A stretch of 64,000 nucleotides of DNA, taken from assembly GCA_036245805.1 (NCBI GenBank), contig BTRK01000004.1:22320001-22384000 (forward strand). Direction: 5' to 3'. Position 1 is the stretch's first letter. Every line of letters begins with the position of its first letter. The DNA comes from Pristionchus mayeri (lineage: Eukaryota; Nematoda; Chromadorea; Rhabditida; Neodiplogasteridae). Of this stretch, positions 14,981 to 26,637 are shown piece after piece. Below the pieces are notes generated by a model. The model was given only the letters and a program-made list of their open reading frames with translations, was not told the origin of the DNA and ran no database searches. A program made the position numbers and the translations under genes.

Positions 14981-15117
14981 ACTTATTGCTGAATAAATAA
15001 TTGTTATTCTCGATGGATATTGTCTCACTCCATTCATTCACACCATTCCTTCCCCTCCCGAACGGTCGATCTATGGTGACTCTCTCTTAATTCCTGTGAT
15101 CTTTGATCTTTGATCTC

Positions 15118-18076
15118 CTTCAGCGGAAGAGGCCCTTCCTCTTCCTCTTTCTTCTCTTCGTCTTCTCATTCACCGAGGGAGCTCTCCCTCCTTCATGTAT
15201 CCCATCTCATAAGTGCTCGTCTGATGGATGCGTAAAGGTTCTCACTCCTCAATCTTTCTCTTGGAAACGACATCCATTTCAGTTGGAGTCGAAGGTTCAT
15301 ACTGATGGTGGATTAGTGACAGTAGATTGGCGCTGTCCATCTGGATCCCAGCTAGAGTGAGTTTCCTCTGTCTTCTCTCTCCCCAATTCTCCTTCCTCCT
15401 CACAGATTTCGTCGTCATCCTACAAGTGAAATCGTAAAGTCCTCTTCTGGTTTTATATGCAAAGAAGAGAAGTTAGTGATGATCGACGACAATTCTCTGC
15501 GCTATTCGGAACTGAAAGACGTCACTTGTCGAAGTGAGGTATTCGACTACTGCAGGATGTATAGATGAATATTCAGAATCAGCAGAATCAGAGAGTGGAA
15601 TGACGCCATTGAACATCGCCGGTCTCATCTTCTCCATCCTCCTCGCTATCACTGGCATTGTACTACTTGTTCTATACTGGAAGGTCCATTTCCCTCCCTC
15701 TCCCTCTCCCTCCCCCCTCCTCCCTCGCCGCCCATCGAGAGACTCCATCACTGCAGAAATGTGCGATGAGAGGAGGAGATGCAGTGAATGCCGAAGAAGG
15801 GAATCTGATGGAAGTGACTGCCAGAGCAAAGTCGAGTGCTGAACCAACGAGTGGAATGAACAAGGTGAGGAAAAATCGATTGAATGAAGAGTGATGCGAT
15901 GAGATATTTTGAGCCTTCCTCAATGGAGTCTACTAAAAAGAAATCGTCAGACAACGAGGATAGTTCTGAGGGGAAGAAGAGTGAGAAGAGTAGTAGGGAT
16001 AAGACAGGAGAAAGTGAAGTGAGTGATCTACTACCGTACTCTCCTCTGACAATACCGTCTAAGGAGCAACGGAGTCGAGGAAGGAGCAAAGAGAAAAGAA
16101 GGAGTGCAGAGAAAGGGAAAAGTAAGGAGAAAGGGAAGAGCAAGGAAAAGGGAAGAAGCAAAGAGAAAGGAAAGAGTAGAGAAAGGAAAGGAAGTAAGGA
16201 GAAAAGAGAAGAGAATAAGGAGAAGAAAGAGAAGAAGGAGGAAGAAGAGACAGTGGATAAGGGAAAGAAAGAGATGGAGGGAGGAAGCAAGGTTGAGTAG
16301 ATGAGTCCTCCGTGGACAATTTATTCGATTGAGGAGAGTAAGAATAGTGAAGGGAGACGTCCTCGTGTTCGACACTCCAATATCAAAGGGAATACTCTGA
16401 AAGAGGCTGAACAGGCAAAACTGAATCAGAGGAAGGGAAAACTACCCGTTCCCAATGTGAGAAAAAAGAGGATGGTCGAGTGGATTAGTCGTGTTTCAGT
16501 TGGCGAAATGCGAGACATGGGACGATGAACTATTCGAGGAAATACTCAAGATGTGGACTAACTTCTCCATTAATGAACGGATTGGATTCTGTGAGCAGAT
16601 GCTGAGGAGAGTGAGTGAATGAAGAGAAGAGGAGAGAGAGAGAAGGAGAGATCCACTCCTCAGATGAATGGATCCATCGCAGTCCAGTTCATGCGTCTCT
16701 TCCAGAATGCTCTCTTCGTTGAGACTGATCGGAGAGTATGGAGTAAGTCCTTCCCCCTTGAGGGAGAAAGAGATGGATAAAAAGAATGGACCATTGCAGC
16801 CAAACTGCACGAGTGCTTCCGACTGTTGTACGCCCAGTGTGAAGTGAGAGAGGAGAAGAGGGAAGAAGAAGAGAGGAGAGGAACTTGCAGGCAGAGTACT
16901 ACATGAATATCTGCGAGAGGATGTATCAGACTGTGGCTGCATCTGCTGCCGATAAACTGGATAAGATGGGATGGCACGAGAAGAGTACTGACAGTGAGAG
17001 GGAGAGGAAGGGGGAGGAGGGAGGAGGGGGGGGGGGGGAGCGGGGGGGGGAGGAGGTCCCTTGAGGTGTCGATGATACCTATCTCCGTTATCTCTGTGCT
17101 GATCTCGTCCTATTCGACTGCCAGACTGAGAATATCGCCGTGAGTGAGAAGACTCCTCTCGACCCATTCTCCCCTCCAGAAACTCTTCAAAATGTACGAT
17201 GAAATGAAGTTCTCCTTCGTGAGTCCTCTCAGAATCGCAGTGTGGACTAGAGTGGTCAGGGAAGACGACTTATCCAATGAAGTATGAGATGCTATGAATC
17301 AGAGATCAAAGATCAATTTCAGAAAATGGTGGTGCAGCAGTATCTATTCGGGGAGGCGAAACTACCGAGAGTGAAAGTAAGCAAATGTGTGAATTAGCTG
17401 AATGCGGTGATAATTGCTTTCAGCTGCCGAATGAGGAATACGGGACGAAGCTGCAGCATCTGATCTATGCTGCATCCACTTCCAAGGACACTGCATTCAC
17501 AAGGGAATTGTGGAAGAGACTCGTGATGGAGGTGAGAGGGAGGGGGGAGAGGCGAGGGAAGAGGAATTGCAGAAGGATATCACCCCTGCTGATCTCGTGT
17601 TCGTCTTCAAGGGAACGATGATCTACCCGAATGCTAGAAGGAGATGTCTCGATCTATTCATGGTTCGTCTTCTCCTCCCTTCATTCTCATCCCTTCCCTT
17701 TCCCTTCAGGAGGAGGGATTCTTCCGCGAGAAAATTCCCTCTGACTGCCCCGAATACAAGGAGATCCTTCGACTATTCGCCAATTCAAGTGTCAGAGAGG
17801 CCGAACTACTCAAGATAAAGGTGCAACAGAAATTGCTTCTTCCCGTCATATCATGTTCAGGACCATGTCATGGCAGATTTTGCTTTTTCTGATGCGGACA
17901 AGAAATCGTTCGACTTTGAGATGGTGACTTTGAGATGTGAGTAGAGAATGGAAGTGAAGAATCAATTTCAGTTGGAAAAGAGAATGGGAATTTTCCTAAG
18001 GGAAATTCCAGTTCTGCATGCGACGATGAACAAATATCTCATTGAAGATCGAGATTTCCTCGTTCACAAGAAGTAA
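15118..18076 (+). CDS. Single-pass membrane protein with helical C-terminal domain resembling ERAP1_C; paralogue of 24362-26397
   Basis: No catalytic motif is visible. From about 15118 comes a hydrophobic signal (FLFLFLLFVFSFTEGALPPS), then a Cys-containing ectodomain, a transmembrane helix (IAGLIFSILLAITGIVLLVL, about 15610-15680), a cytoplasmic K/E/S-rich tract with repeated KSKEKG units (16090-16260), then a long helical domain: WTNFSINERIGFC, LRYLCADLVLFDCQT, SPLRIAVWTRV, GTKLQHLIYAAST and LVFVFKGTMIYPNARRR, ending MNKYLIEDRDFLVHKK with TAA at 18074-18076. The start codon was not found; GCGGAAGAGG follows a CTCCTTCAG acceptor, so exon 1 probably lies upstream. The helical region resembles the ERAP1-like C-terminal domain of M1 aminopeptidases, but no HExxH precedes it. 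It may be two genes split near 16300-16500. Confidence 0.6.
16990..17050. repeat. Purine/poly-G low-complexity intron tract
   Basis: This is a GGGGGAGGAGGGAGG-type tract with two G runs in an intron of the upstream paralogue. It is low complexity, and its length is likely to be unreliable in the assembly. Confidence 0.7.
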
Positions 18077-19323
18077 AAGGACGAACTCTGAATTGAATTG
18101 AGCCCCCCCTCTGAATTTGAGACCTGATTAACATCAATTTCTGTATAAAAATGTTGTCTGGAATGTTTGAACTATGTGAACAGCAACTGTCTACATAGAT
18201 GTTTCAAGAAGAAAAATATTTTGATCATTCTTATATCAATATGACAACGGCCGACACTCATCGCGATTGTACAGTGAGCATGGTTGAATTACGCTGTTGA
18301 TGAGAGTCATCTTCTTTGCCTTCGAGGCCTTCTCCAATTCGAGCATCGAATCCCTCGAAATAATGGATACCTTTCCAACCATTTAAAATTATTTGAAGAT
18401 ATGTAAGTAAAGACATGATCTTTCTGACGTGTTCTTTCTCTTGGACCGATGTGGTCGCTCACTCCATTCTGCCCATGATCTGTGTGGAGAGAGAGAGCGA
18501 TCTCGATGGCGTCTCCTTCGCGAGAATCAACGAGATATTGAGACATCCGTGAGCCATCAGATTCTGTCCTCGTCTCAAGAGAAGAGTGGGCAACTGCAAG
18601 GGAAGTGAAAAATTAAAGTTTCACTCGGTAGAGTATCTCTCTGAACGTGCATCCCATGGAGGTCGTGTGTGTAGGAAACGCACTCATTGCGGCAGAGGAA
18701 ATGCTCAAATGTACTTTATTTATCGTGCGGTTAAATCCACACGATTACATTATGATGCCCCCTTCACATTTCTGTGAATTCAGTCCATTCGAGTGTTTAC
18801 ACCAACTCCCATTTGGTGTTCTTTACATTTTCTTTCAGAAGGAAACCTCGATCGAGCAAGATTCTATCCCAACAGAGTCTAAAATATTTCTAATTCCACT
18901 GCTATCTCTGGAAAAAGTTTCCCAGTCACTAACTGTGAAATTCCACTGGGATACCACTGTGATCCAGTGGAACAGACTTTCCCAGTGGGATCCCAGTGGA
19001 ATTCCCAGTTGTTGCCCTGCAGGGATTCCACTGTGAAACTAGAGATCACTTTCTTCCCTTATTTCCTCACATTCCGTTTCTTTTAAAATTCAACCTATTT
19101 TTTCTCCGAATCCCCTTCTCTCCTTCATTCTCTCACTCTCCACTCCCTCCTCTCTCCCGACTGGTCGACCATGGCCTCATCCCCTCCCCACTCTCCCTCA
19201 TCCCCTCCCCACTCTCCCTCTGATCCCTCCACTCTCGTCAGTTGATCGTTCATCTTTATTCTTAGAATTCATAACTGAGTGCTATCAAATCACTGATCTT
19301 TTATCTTTCAGCACTCTCTCCAG
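18077..19323. other. Intergenic region with possible minus-strand exons and CCAGTGG repeats
   Basis: Minus-strand frames at about 18595-18420 (MSQYLVDSREGDAIEIALSL) and 18369-18246 (SMLELEKASKAKKMTLINSV) look coding-like and could be exons of a small unrecognised gene, but I could not join them or name a family. The stretch 18895-19045 is rich in short inverted CCAGTGG/CCACTGG units. 19130-19220 holds a CTCATCCCCTCCCCACTCTC direct repeat. A TTTCAG at about 19309-19314 upstream of the next ATG may be a trans-splice acceptor. Confidence 0.4.
18895..19045. repeat. Cluster of short inverted CCAGTGG / CCACTG units
   Basis: At least seven copies of CCCAGTGG, ATTCCACTGG or TCCACTG occur in both orientations within about 150 bp, for example AAATTCCACTGGGATACCAC followed by GATCCAGTGGAACAGAC and CCCAGTGGGATCCCAGTGGA. 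They can pair with one another to form several alternative small hairpins. No protein reading explains the periodicity. Confidence 0.7.
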
Positions 19324-22037
19324 ATGGCGAATGGCCCATTGGGTGCACGTCGCTCCATCAGGAGGACTATCCTGCCCGGTGAGATAGATCAGATACCAAA
19401 GATCATCTTCTCCTTCCTCAGCCAATCCACTGACGGTCTTCGTGGCTGTTCTCTCGCTTCTCGGCTTCTTCGGGGTGGTCCTCTCCTGGCTTCAGAAGAT
19501 CGTCGGAGTCGAGGGCATCGTCGGCAATCTGACACTCATCGCAGGTTTGATCTTTGATCTCCGATCGATAACTGAGTATCGACCGCCTATCCTCGTAGGT
19601 CTCTTCGTTGGCTACTGGACGTACATGCACTCGTACAAGCTGAATCCTCGCTACGTGAGTTATCGATCTTCGTCTACAGTATCCTACCGTTCCATCCTAA
19701 TCCCGACCGATCGGAAAATGGGATAAATGATTAAAATTGCAGCACACATTCGGTCTCTCTCTTCTTCGTGCAGCCTCTTCGCCCACGGAGAATTTCGTGA
19801 TTTCGACTTTTTCACTTGGTGAGAAGAGACATTCTTATTTATAGCGAATTAATATCAATATTAATTAATATTTTGAATAATTAGTCTCATCCAATTAAGG
19901 TGCTTCTCTCGCTCTCCTCCACGAGGCTTCAATGGGAAAGACGAAGGAGGAACTCTCTCGTGTACTCACTGGACGGGGTGAGATACGATTAATGCATAAA
20001 TTAATAGTTACACCTTTTAACAATACAAGTTAAAATATGAAATATGTGTAGTAATTATAAGAATATTTGTACGGAAAATATGTGCCGAAAGGTGAGAGGA
20101 GAGAATGGGGAGATGGTTGCAGTCGTTCCTTCCTCTTCTGTTTCCTCGTACTACTCCTCTCTCCTCACTTCCATCTCCGAGAAGAATTGTGCATTGACGA
20201 TGCTCATTGCCAATCGAATCTTCCTCCATAAGGTAAGACGGAAGGAAATGGAAATTGAGAGATCGACAATAGTTGACCATCTCATTCTCCATGCGATAAT
20301 TTCATTGTTACTTATTCTTTTCAGGAATGTGTTCTCAAGCAGGAGTACTTGGATAATATCGGTCGTCTCTACAAGGCAGAGGCTGAGAACATCGACTTCG
20401 AGGATGGAGAAGGAGCAGCCAAGGTAAGGGATGGTTGCATTCGGATTGATGATTCGATCACGATATTTATACATCCAAAGTCAAGTTACTTTTCGATCAA
20501 AACGCTACGCAATGTGCCATTTTTTCTGCAGAAAGTGAACGATTTGGTGAGGGCGAATACTGGAGGTCTCATCGAGGGAATGGCCACTCCTCAATCCTTC
20601 GATGGTCTCTCGCGCGCTCTTCTCGTATCTGCCGTCCATTTCAAGGTTGATCTTTGAACTTTGAGTTCCGAGGAATTAGTCTCCGTCCTACTTCTTAGGT
20701 TGATCTTTGATCTTTGCAGGGTGAATGGATGACTCATTTAAAGGAGTGGGACACTCGCACCTTCTACGGAATATCGGGAAAACGAAAGGTGAGCTAAGTA
20801 GTGCATCTTCCATTTACTCTACCTTTGTTGCATTGGGTGGATTATTGAATGAATTGGCACATTTGAGGAGAAATTCATGAGGAAGAGCGAAGAGTCATTC
20901 TTCTATTCGATTTCTTCCTATCTCACTGCCATCAAATTGCCTTACAAGGTATCGCCACCACCATTCCCCTTTCAATTCTTTTTTCCTCATATTTTATCCA
21001 CATTCATTGACTTCCCTCAGCACTTCCCTCCACACTAATCACTACGCTCTCCATTGTAACACAGGACCCTTCGTACTTCCTCCTCCTTGTGATGCCCCAT
21101 CACGACTTCGTTGAGTGGTGGGAGAAGCTGACGATGGAGGAACTGCGAGGAATCATCAGAAGTCTCGAGAAGGACGATGTCGATGTAGGCTATTGATCTT
21201 TGATCTTATATGAGAAGCACATTAATTCCACTCTTTTGTGGGGAATACGAAGAGAGCGCCTAACTGAGTGGTTTAGAGTAACTACTAGATTAACTCCTTC
21301 CATAGAACGAATATTTTAGGGAGTAATGCATAGCAGAGTTAGAGAGGCCCGTTATGGTCCTTCCCTCAACTGCGAGAAAGCGTGAAAAGAAGATTTCCCC
21401 ATCCACTTCCATTTTCACGTTTTCAGTTGTTCGTCCCTAAGTTCCGTATTGAGACGACGGTTGATGGAAAGGCGGCACTCCAGAATCTCGGTCTCTCCAG
21501 GATATTCGATCGCTCTGCCGATTTCAGTGATGTGAGTACTGTAGAAACCACAATCGAGAAATGAGCTTGAGATTGTTCGAGCTGAGTAGATCTTCCCTCT
21601 TCATTCCAATCGATGGCCTGATTGTAGATGTCTCCCTCACTCGACCTCTTCATCTCCTCCATCAGCCACAAGTGTCTCATTGCGGTACGTGCACATGAAT
21701 TATGGACTAGCCTCTCGATATGACACATGCTTAATCCCTCCCTTGTTTGGTCTAAGGACCGATATTACGAAGATTGAGTAATGCGCCTTCTCCAGACATT
21801 CTAAATGGAGTAATAGCGTGTCTATTAGATAGTAAAGTTTAAAGATAAAAGAGTGAAGAGTCCTCTTTCCAGGTGGATGAGGAAGGAACGACGGCTGCTG
21901 CTAAAACTAAATTCGCTTTCCAAACACTGTGTGCCCATGATATGGATGATGAACCGCCCCCTGTCATCGAATTCAAGAGACCCTTCCTATTCGCAGTGTT
22001 GAGAGAGGATCTCCTCTTCATAGGACACTTCGTTTAG
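19324..22037 (+). CDS. Serpin (serine/cysteine protease inhibitor), apparently with a two-TM N-terminal extension
   Basis: The serpin core runs from 19743 to 22037 in eleven in-phase exons (19743-19818, 19900-19977, 20123-20232, 20325-20423, 20532-20645, 20720-20788, 20877-20948, 21065-21184, 21427-21531, 21629-21685, 21873-22037). Recognisable parts are HTFGLSLLRAASSPTENFVI, EASMGKTKEELSRVLTG, LVSAVHFKGEWMTHL, LPYKDPSYFLLLVMP, LFVPKFRIETTV, a hinge with EEGTTAAAKTKFAFQTLC typical of an inhibitory reactive-centre loop, and the C-terminal KRPFLFAVLREDLLFIGHFV. No ATG stands in front of the first serpin exon. Upstream exons 19324-19378, 19422-19544 and 19599-19654 encode two membrane spans (VFVAVLSLLGFFGVVLSWLQ; GNLTLIAGLFVGYWTYMHSY) and end in phase 0 with a GTGAGT donor. 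Either this is one membrane-anchored serpin, or the TM exons belong to a separate small gene and the serpin start is unseen. The serpin call is very secure. Confidence 0.85.
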
Positions 22038-22414
22038 AGTGAAAATGTACTATTCGTATTTGCGAATAAACTGCATTGTATGAAATGGACACTGTGATTT
22101 GAGTTGCGTCATGGTACTTGCAAAGGATATACGAGTGGTAGCTTCATTGTTCATTGGTTCTCACGTGATAAACATAGATCACTTTTATCAGTGTTTCTAA
22201 CATTACTCGCGTTGACTCTTCTCTTCCAATCCACAAGAAAGAATGAATAATTTGATGTTATGGATGCTCTACTCTGCTCCCCGGGATCTCTTCGATATAA
22301 TGGGAGTCTCAATTTTGATTCCGAGATCGATGAATTTCATCACTTCTCGATAACATCAATGCTGTGTTGTGCATGCTTATAGTGATTGAAACCATTTGAG
22401 TGAGTATTGTTTAT
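22038..22414. other. Short intergenic region between convergent genes
   Basis: GAATAAACTGCA at about 22064 is a plausible polyadenylation signal for the serpin transcript. Nothing else is recognisable. Confidence 0.5.
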
Positions 22415-24141
22415 TCATGCAGCGGGAGTCCAATACTTGGCGCAGTCTTCGCTGTTCTTTGTAGTTCGAATGAAGGGACACCACTGGAATTATTCCTTCT
22501 CTTCCACAACTCATCAGTCTAATCTACCGTGGGAGGGCAGTAGAGGGGAATGGAGAGATCAGTGAGATTGGCGACCATTGACTGCAATGGGATGAACTCC
22601 CCTTCTCTCACTCCTAATCTTACCTTCTCTCCCACTGGTTGGAGCATGTTGTATTCAGAGAAATGGAAGCAATCGGGGGCGAAGAGAGAAATATCGGGAG
22701 TTCCATCAGGAAGAAGAGGGGCATGGTCGTAGTCTTCGAAGAAAGGCTGGATGATGATCGAGAAATCATCGGAGGTATCGAATCGACCCGATGATTGGAG
22801 ATCGTCTTCTTCTTGCTTAAATAATAAATCCTTTCACGGAAATCTTCGTGGAACTGTAGAACGATAAAGCTAAGGTATGCTGAGCTGTGGAAAATGTGAT
22901 CCAAAGTGACTCGTAAGGGGTCGTCTTCCTCACCATGTACTCCTTGCAAACTCCTCTCAATTGCTCTGTCGAATACTTTGGATTCTGTTCGCAAGAGCAT
23001 CCAGTCCTCAATGAGATCGAGTAGATGGAGAGAGTGAATGACTTCTCACCTGTGCATGGCATCACACTTCGAATTCATCGCATCCATCTCTCGAAGTACT
23101 GTGATGTCCAGCATTCCAGTGATCACCACTATCGTCCTTACACCAAGTGATTACTGGATGTGAATTATGTTGGCTGAGCTTACCCTGGTAGATTATCCTT
23201 CAGGATCTGAATGGCATCTCCAATCCTCTGCCCGAAGAGATCTGATGTCTCATCCTCAATGCTCTCTTTCCTCAGCAGATGGAAGGACCCGCCATACCTC
23301 GGGATGATCACACCACGCACAGATATCATTCCCCCCGATGAAGATGTGGATTAGCTTCCAATCATTCACTATGTCCACCTCAAGTCAACCTCTCTCGATG
23401 GAAGGACGTCTCTCTCTCCCCCCCCCCCTCTCACCTTGCCAGGGTGATCTCTGAATCTCTGGACGAGATCGATAGCCTGATCAGTCAGATTTACAGCTCT
23501 CGCCCCAGGAACGGCGGCATTCAGTTGTGCACTCTGTCACAGTTTCCCCATTCCGATTCATCGTCCCTTCCACTCACTTCCCACACATTCGCTGCCCCAG
23601 AATTCATTGAGAAACCGAAGATATTGGGATTGAACTTCTTGAGGATGTCTGAATGGCTCGTTGATACTCGTGAGAGAGGGAGAGTGCATCTGACTAGCCA
23701 GAGTGACGTGCTGGTCGAGGTCCATGTCTCCCCCCACTGAGAATGCCAATCCCCTGTACTGGATCTGCAGGGCGAGAGTGTCGTTCTCGTCCTTCGCCCC
23801 CGCTCCATTCCCTGCCTGAGAGAGAAGGACCATCGAATGAGAGGGGAAGGGGAATACTGCAGAGGATACATTCTCAAGTCACGAGGAGATAAGGAGAGAG
23901 AGAGACCGTGATGGAATCTCCAATGGCTCCGATGACGTCGATGTCTGCGAATCGTAGAGAATGGACGGATTGAGGTATGGAGTAACTCCTGCGAGAGGGG
24001 AATCAAGGGGGAGAAAGGGAGGGGGAGGGGCCTCTTCATCACTTCCTCATCACAATTCCATCCAGGGATTCCATAGTCTTTGACTGCAGAAGAGACCACG
24101 AGAAGGGAACAGAGAAATACTGGAAGGGAAAAGGAACTCAA
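22415..24141 (-). CDS. Phospholipase B-type GDSL lipase, secreted
   Basis: This is a PLB1-family esterase that would hydrolyse acyl esters of phospholipids outside the cell. Reading leftward: signal-like LPVFLCSLLVVSSAVKDYGI, then ADIDVIGAIGDSITV with the block-I GDS nucleophile, AGNGAGAKDENDTLALQIQY, RGLAFSVGGDMDLDQHVTLA, KKFNPNIFGFSMNSGAANVW, LNAAVPGARAVNLTDQAI, KLIHIFIGGNDICAWC (block-III GGND), TIVVITGMLDITVLREM, CSCEQNPKYSTEQLRGVC and DDFSIIIQPFFEDY, then the C-terminal catalytic motif APDCFHFSEYNMLQPVGEK. The last exons give MVANLTDLSIPLYCPPT and RTTKNSEDCAKYWTPAA with a stop at 22415-22417. All catalytic blocks are intact. The real start is unclear because the first exon frame has no ATG, so a short upstream exon is likely. 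Confidence 0.88.
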
Positions 24142-24361
24142 GGAAACATTCCACTAATTCTTGAAACGGCAAAATACAAACATTGTTGCATAGTCGAGAT
24201 GTGGCAGCGAGAGAGAGGGAGTGAGAGAGACCAGCTGCACGAGTGACCCTTATTCCCCTACTATCTTATCGGGATGCGAGGTGAATCTAGTGTTTGTAGT
24301 ATGAAATAAAGGAGTAGAGAGGAAGGATTCATCAGAGGGGATCAAGTGAGAGGGGTACGAT

Positions 24362-26397
24362 CTAATGTGATTCCTTCTCTTTCTTCTCTCGTCCATCCAG
24401 GAATTTGATGAGATTCGAATGGAGAACGGATGATTGCGTGTTGAATCGATTTGCTCGAGTAAGCAACTGAAAATAAATTATCGATTGAGTGGGAATGTGA
24501 CAATGGACCTCGTCGATGAAGAATTTTTTCTTGTAGTCAGCACCGAATTCGTGAGTGGAAGCCACATATTCCTGAACACTTATTATTATTCTTCTTACTT
24601 TAATCGAGGAACGAACATCGAGTTTTTTCACATCTTTCTCCTCGAGTGAAGTGAGAGAGAGAATCGAGATTATCTATAATCATTCTTCGATTGAATATCC
24701 TCTCTTTCTATTGAACCTTCTCGTGGGCCTCCTTATCCTTCGAAATCTTGCTCTTCAGTTTCTTATCCTTCTGAAATGGTCAGCATAAGAAGGATACTCC
24801 GTTTGATCACTTACCAAAAATGCCTCGAATACCCTCTTCCTGGTATCAGGATATGCGCAGCCTCCCTTGAAGAGATAGACGAGTTCACTCGGAGAGTATT
24901 GGTACTCAAGAGATGATATGAGAGGGAGTGGGGGAGGGGATGGGGTACCTCGTTCACAAACTTGTTGTACATGTACTCGTAAATGGCAGAATCAGTGGTT
25001 GCCCCAATGGAATAGATGAGATGCTGACGACGAGTGCCCGTCTCTTCGTGATCTCCCTGCAGAGGAGAGAGTGAGGGAGAAGGGAGGGGGGGAGGGGGGG
25101 GGACTCGCCTTCCGTTCCTCCTCCTTCTTCTCCGACTGCAGTTTCTCCTTGAGGATGAATCTCTGCGAGTTTCCCTATCCTTTCTATTTTCTTCTCTCTC
25201 TCACCAGATCAGAGGGGTCTTTGTCCTCTCTCGTAGTGCAACTCCACACTGCGATTCGAAGTGCAGTGGAGTAGTCAAACTGCTTTGATTCGAAAGACGA
25301 CAGCACATTCTGAAGAGTCGTTGATGGGAGATTGAGAAGAGAGGGAATACTTTGATCGTCTTCTTGTTCTGCAGTAGGATCAATGCATCGTAGCAAGCGA
25401 ATCGGAGATATTCCCAGTCTTTGGCTGGGAATGGGAGATTGAGTTTCGTCATCTATCACAATTACATACAATCTCCCTTCATCTCCTCTTTTCCGATATT
25501 GAGGAGAATCTTCTCGACCTCCCTTGTCACAGCTTCGTTCATCCTCTCAGTCAATTCATTGTTGTACTCAAGAGAGATTTGATACTCAAAGGGATCTTCA
25601 TTCGAACTCACGAAGACCATACTGTAGAGAAGATGGAAACAGTCAACGAGATGGTCTGAAGGGAGTGAATAGAATGGAGGAGGGGATTCATCCAACTGAC
25701 ACCACATTCGTCTATCGACTTCAGATGTGAATGCTTCGAGGAATAATTGGAAGAAGAGGGGAGCAGAGTCTTGATCCATCTGAAGAGAAACGAAGAATCG
25801 AGAAGAGGAAGGAAGGAAGGAAGAAACCTTGAGAAGGAACAATTGACAGAAACGAATTCTCTCGTCGTATGAGAAACTATTCCAGGTCTGGAATGCGATT
25901 ATCCTTCAGTTTCCTCCTTGATTCTTCACCTTTGCAATGGTGGATATATCCTGATCAGTCCACTCCGCTCCTCCTGTTAGTCCCCCCATACACTGCTGCA
26001 ATTAACGCATCCCTTTCCTAGTGACATTCTCTCACCATTGAATTGTCCCTGTCTGAACTGGCAGGTTCATTTATTGAAACGAGTCTTCGATGTTCCTGAT
26101 GGGAAAGAGATGGATGTGATGGAAGGAAGAGACTCACTCTCAGTCCTCTCATCGTAGTGAAGATCACTCCAGTGATTATGAGGAGAGAGCAGATTATGAT
26201 GAGTGAGAGATAGACAATCGATCGGGAATTCCATCGGGAAGTCTCAAAGGAGGAGTAGGGGGGGGAGGGGGGGGAAGAGAGATCTCACCCTTGAATGCCT
26301 CACTTGAGTCGTGTTATCGGCATCGAAAGTCTGTGAATGAATTACTCCGGCAAGGAGAAATAGACAAAGAATGGAGAGAATTCGCATTCCACCGATC
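24362..26397 (-). CDS. Single-pass membrane protein with ERAP1_C-like helical domain; paralogue of 15118-18076
   Basis: The start at 26397 gives MRILSILCLFLLAGVIHSQT (signal peptide). Next are a transmembrane helix (SIVYLSLIIICSLLIITGVI) at about 26220-26150 and a short linker (VSINEPASSDRDNSM). The helical domain follows: AEWTDQDISTIAK, TWNSFSYDERIRFCQLFLLK, RRMWCQL, HLVDCFHLLYSMVFVSSNED, WEYLRFACYDALILLQNKK, FDYSTALRIAVW, TGTRRQHLIYSIGATTDSAI and LVYLFKGGCAYPDTRKRVFE, ending SNLIKFLDGREKKEKESH with a stop at 24362-24364. Block order and spacing match the + strand gene at 15118-18076, although sequences are well diverged and this copy lacks the long KSKEKG tract. As in that gene, the domain resembles the C-terminal helical repeat of M1 aminopeptidases with no zinc-binding catalytic part. 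Function is unknown. Confidence 0.6.
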
Positions 26398-26637
26398 GAG
26401 AGGAAACGAATGGATCGAGAATGATTGAGAGAATCGACTAGTATTCCAAAAGAGCATTTTCTCTCAAGGGTTACTTTTACACGTCTACTCAATAGAACTC
26501 CGAATAAATGATCTAGTACAAATATTCATACTTACTATTCATTTAAATGTTGCTGCATTTATCGATATTCAAATGGAAAATTTAGTGGTAAGGTAAAAAA
26601 AAGTGTATAATAGGCAACAACAAGTAGTATCTAATAT
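26398..26637. other. Short intergenic region
   Basis: This AT-rich stretch lies between two minus-strand genes and contains the upstream region of the 24362-26397 gene. No further feature is seen. Confidence 0.5.

Noticed and set aside
15748..16319. Minus-strand Leu/Phe/Ser-rich ORFs of up to 180 codons resembling a membrane protein
   Set aside because: Antisense of the KSKEKG tract: AAG/GAG codons read backwards give CTT/CTC and TTC. The + strand reading has continuity with the TM protein.
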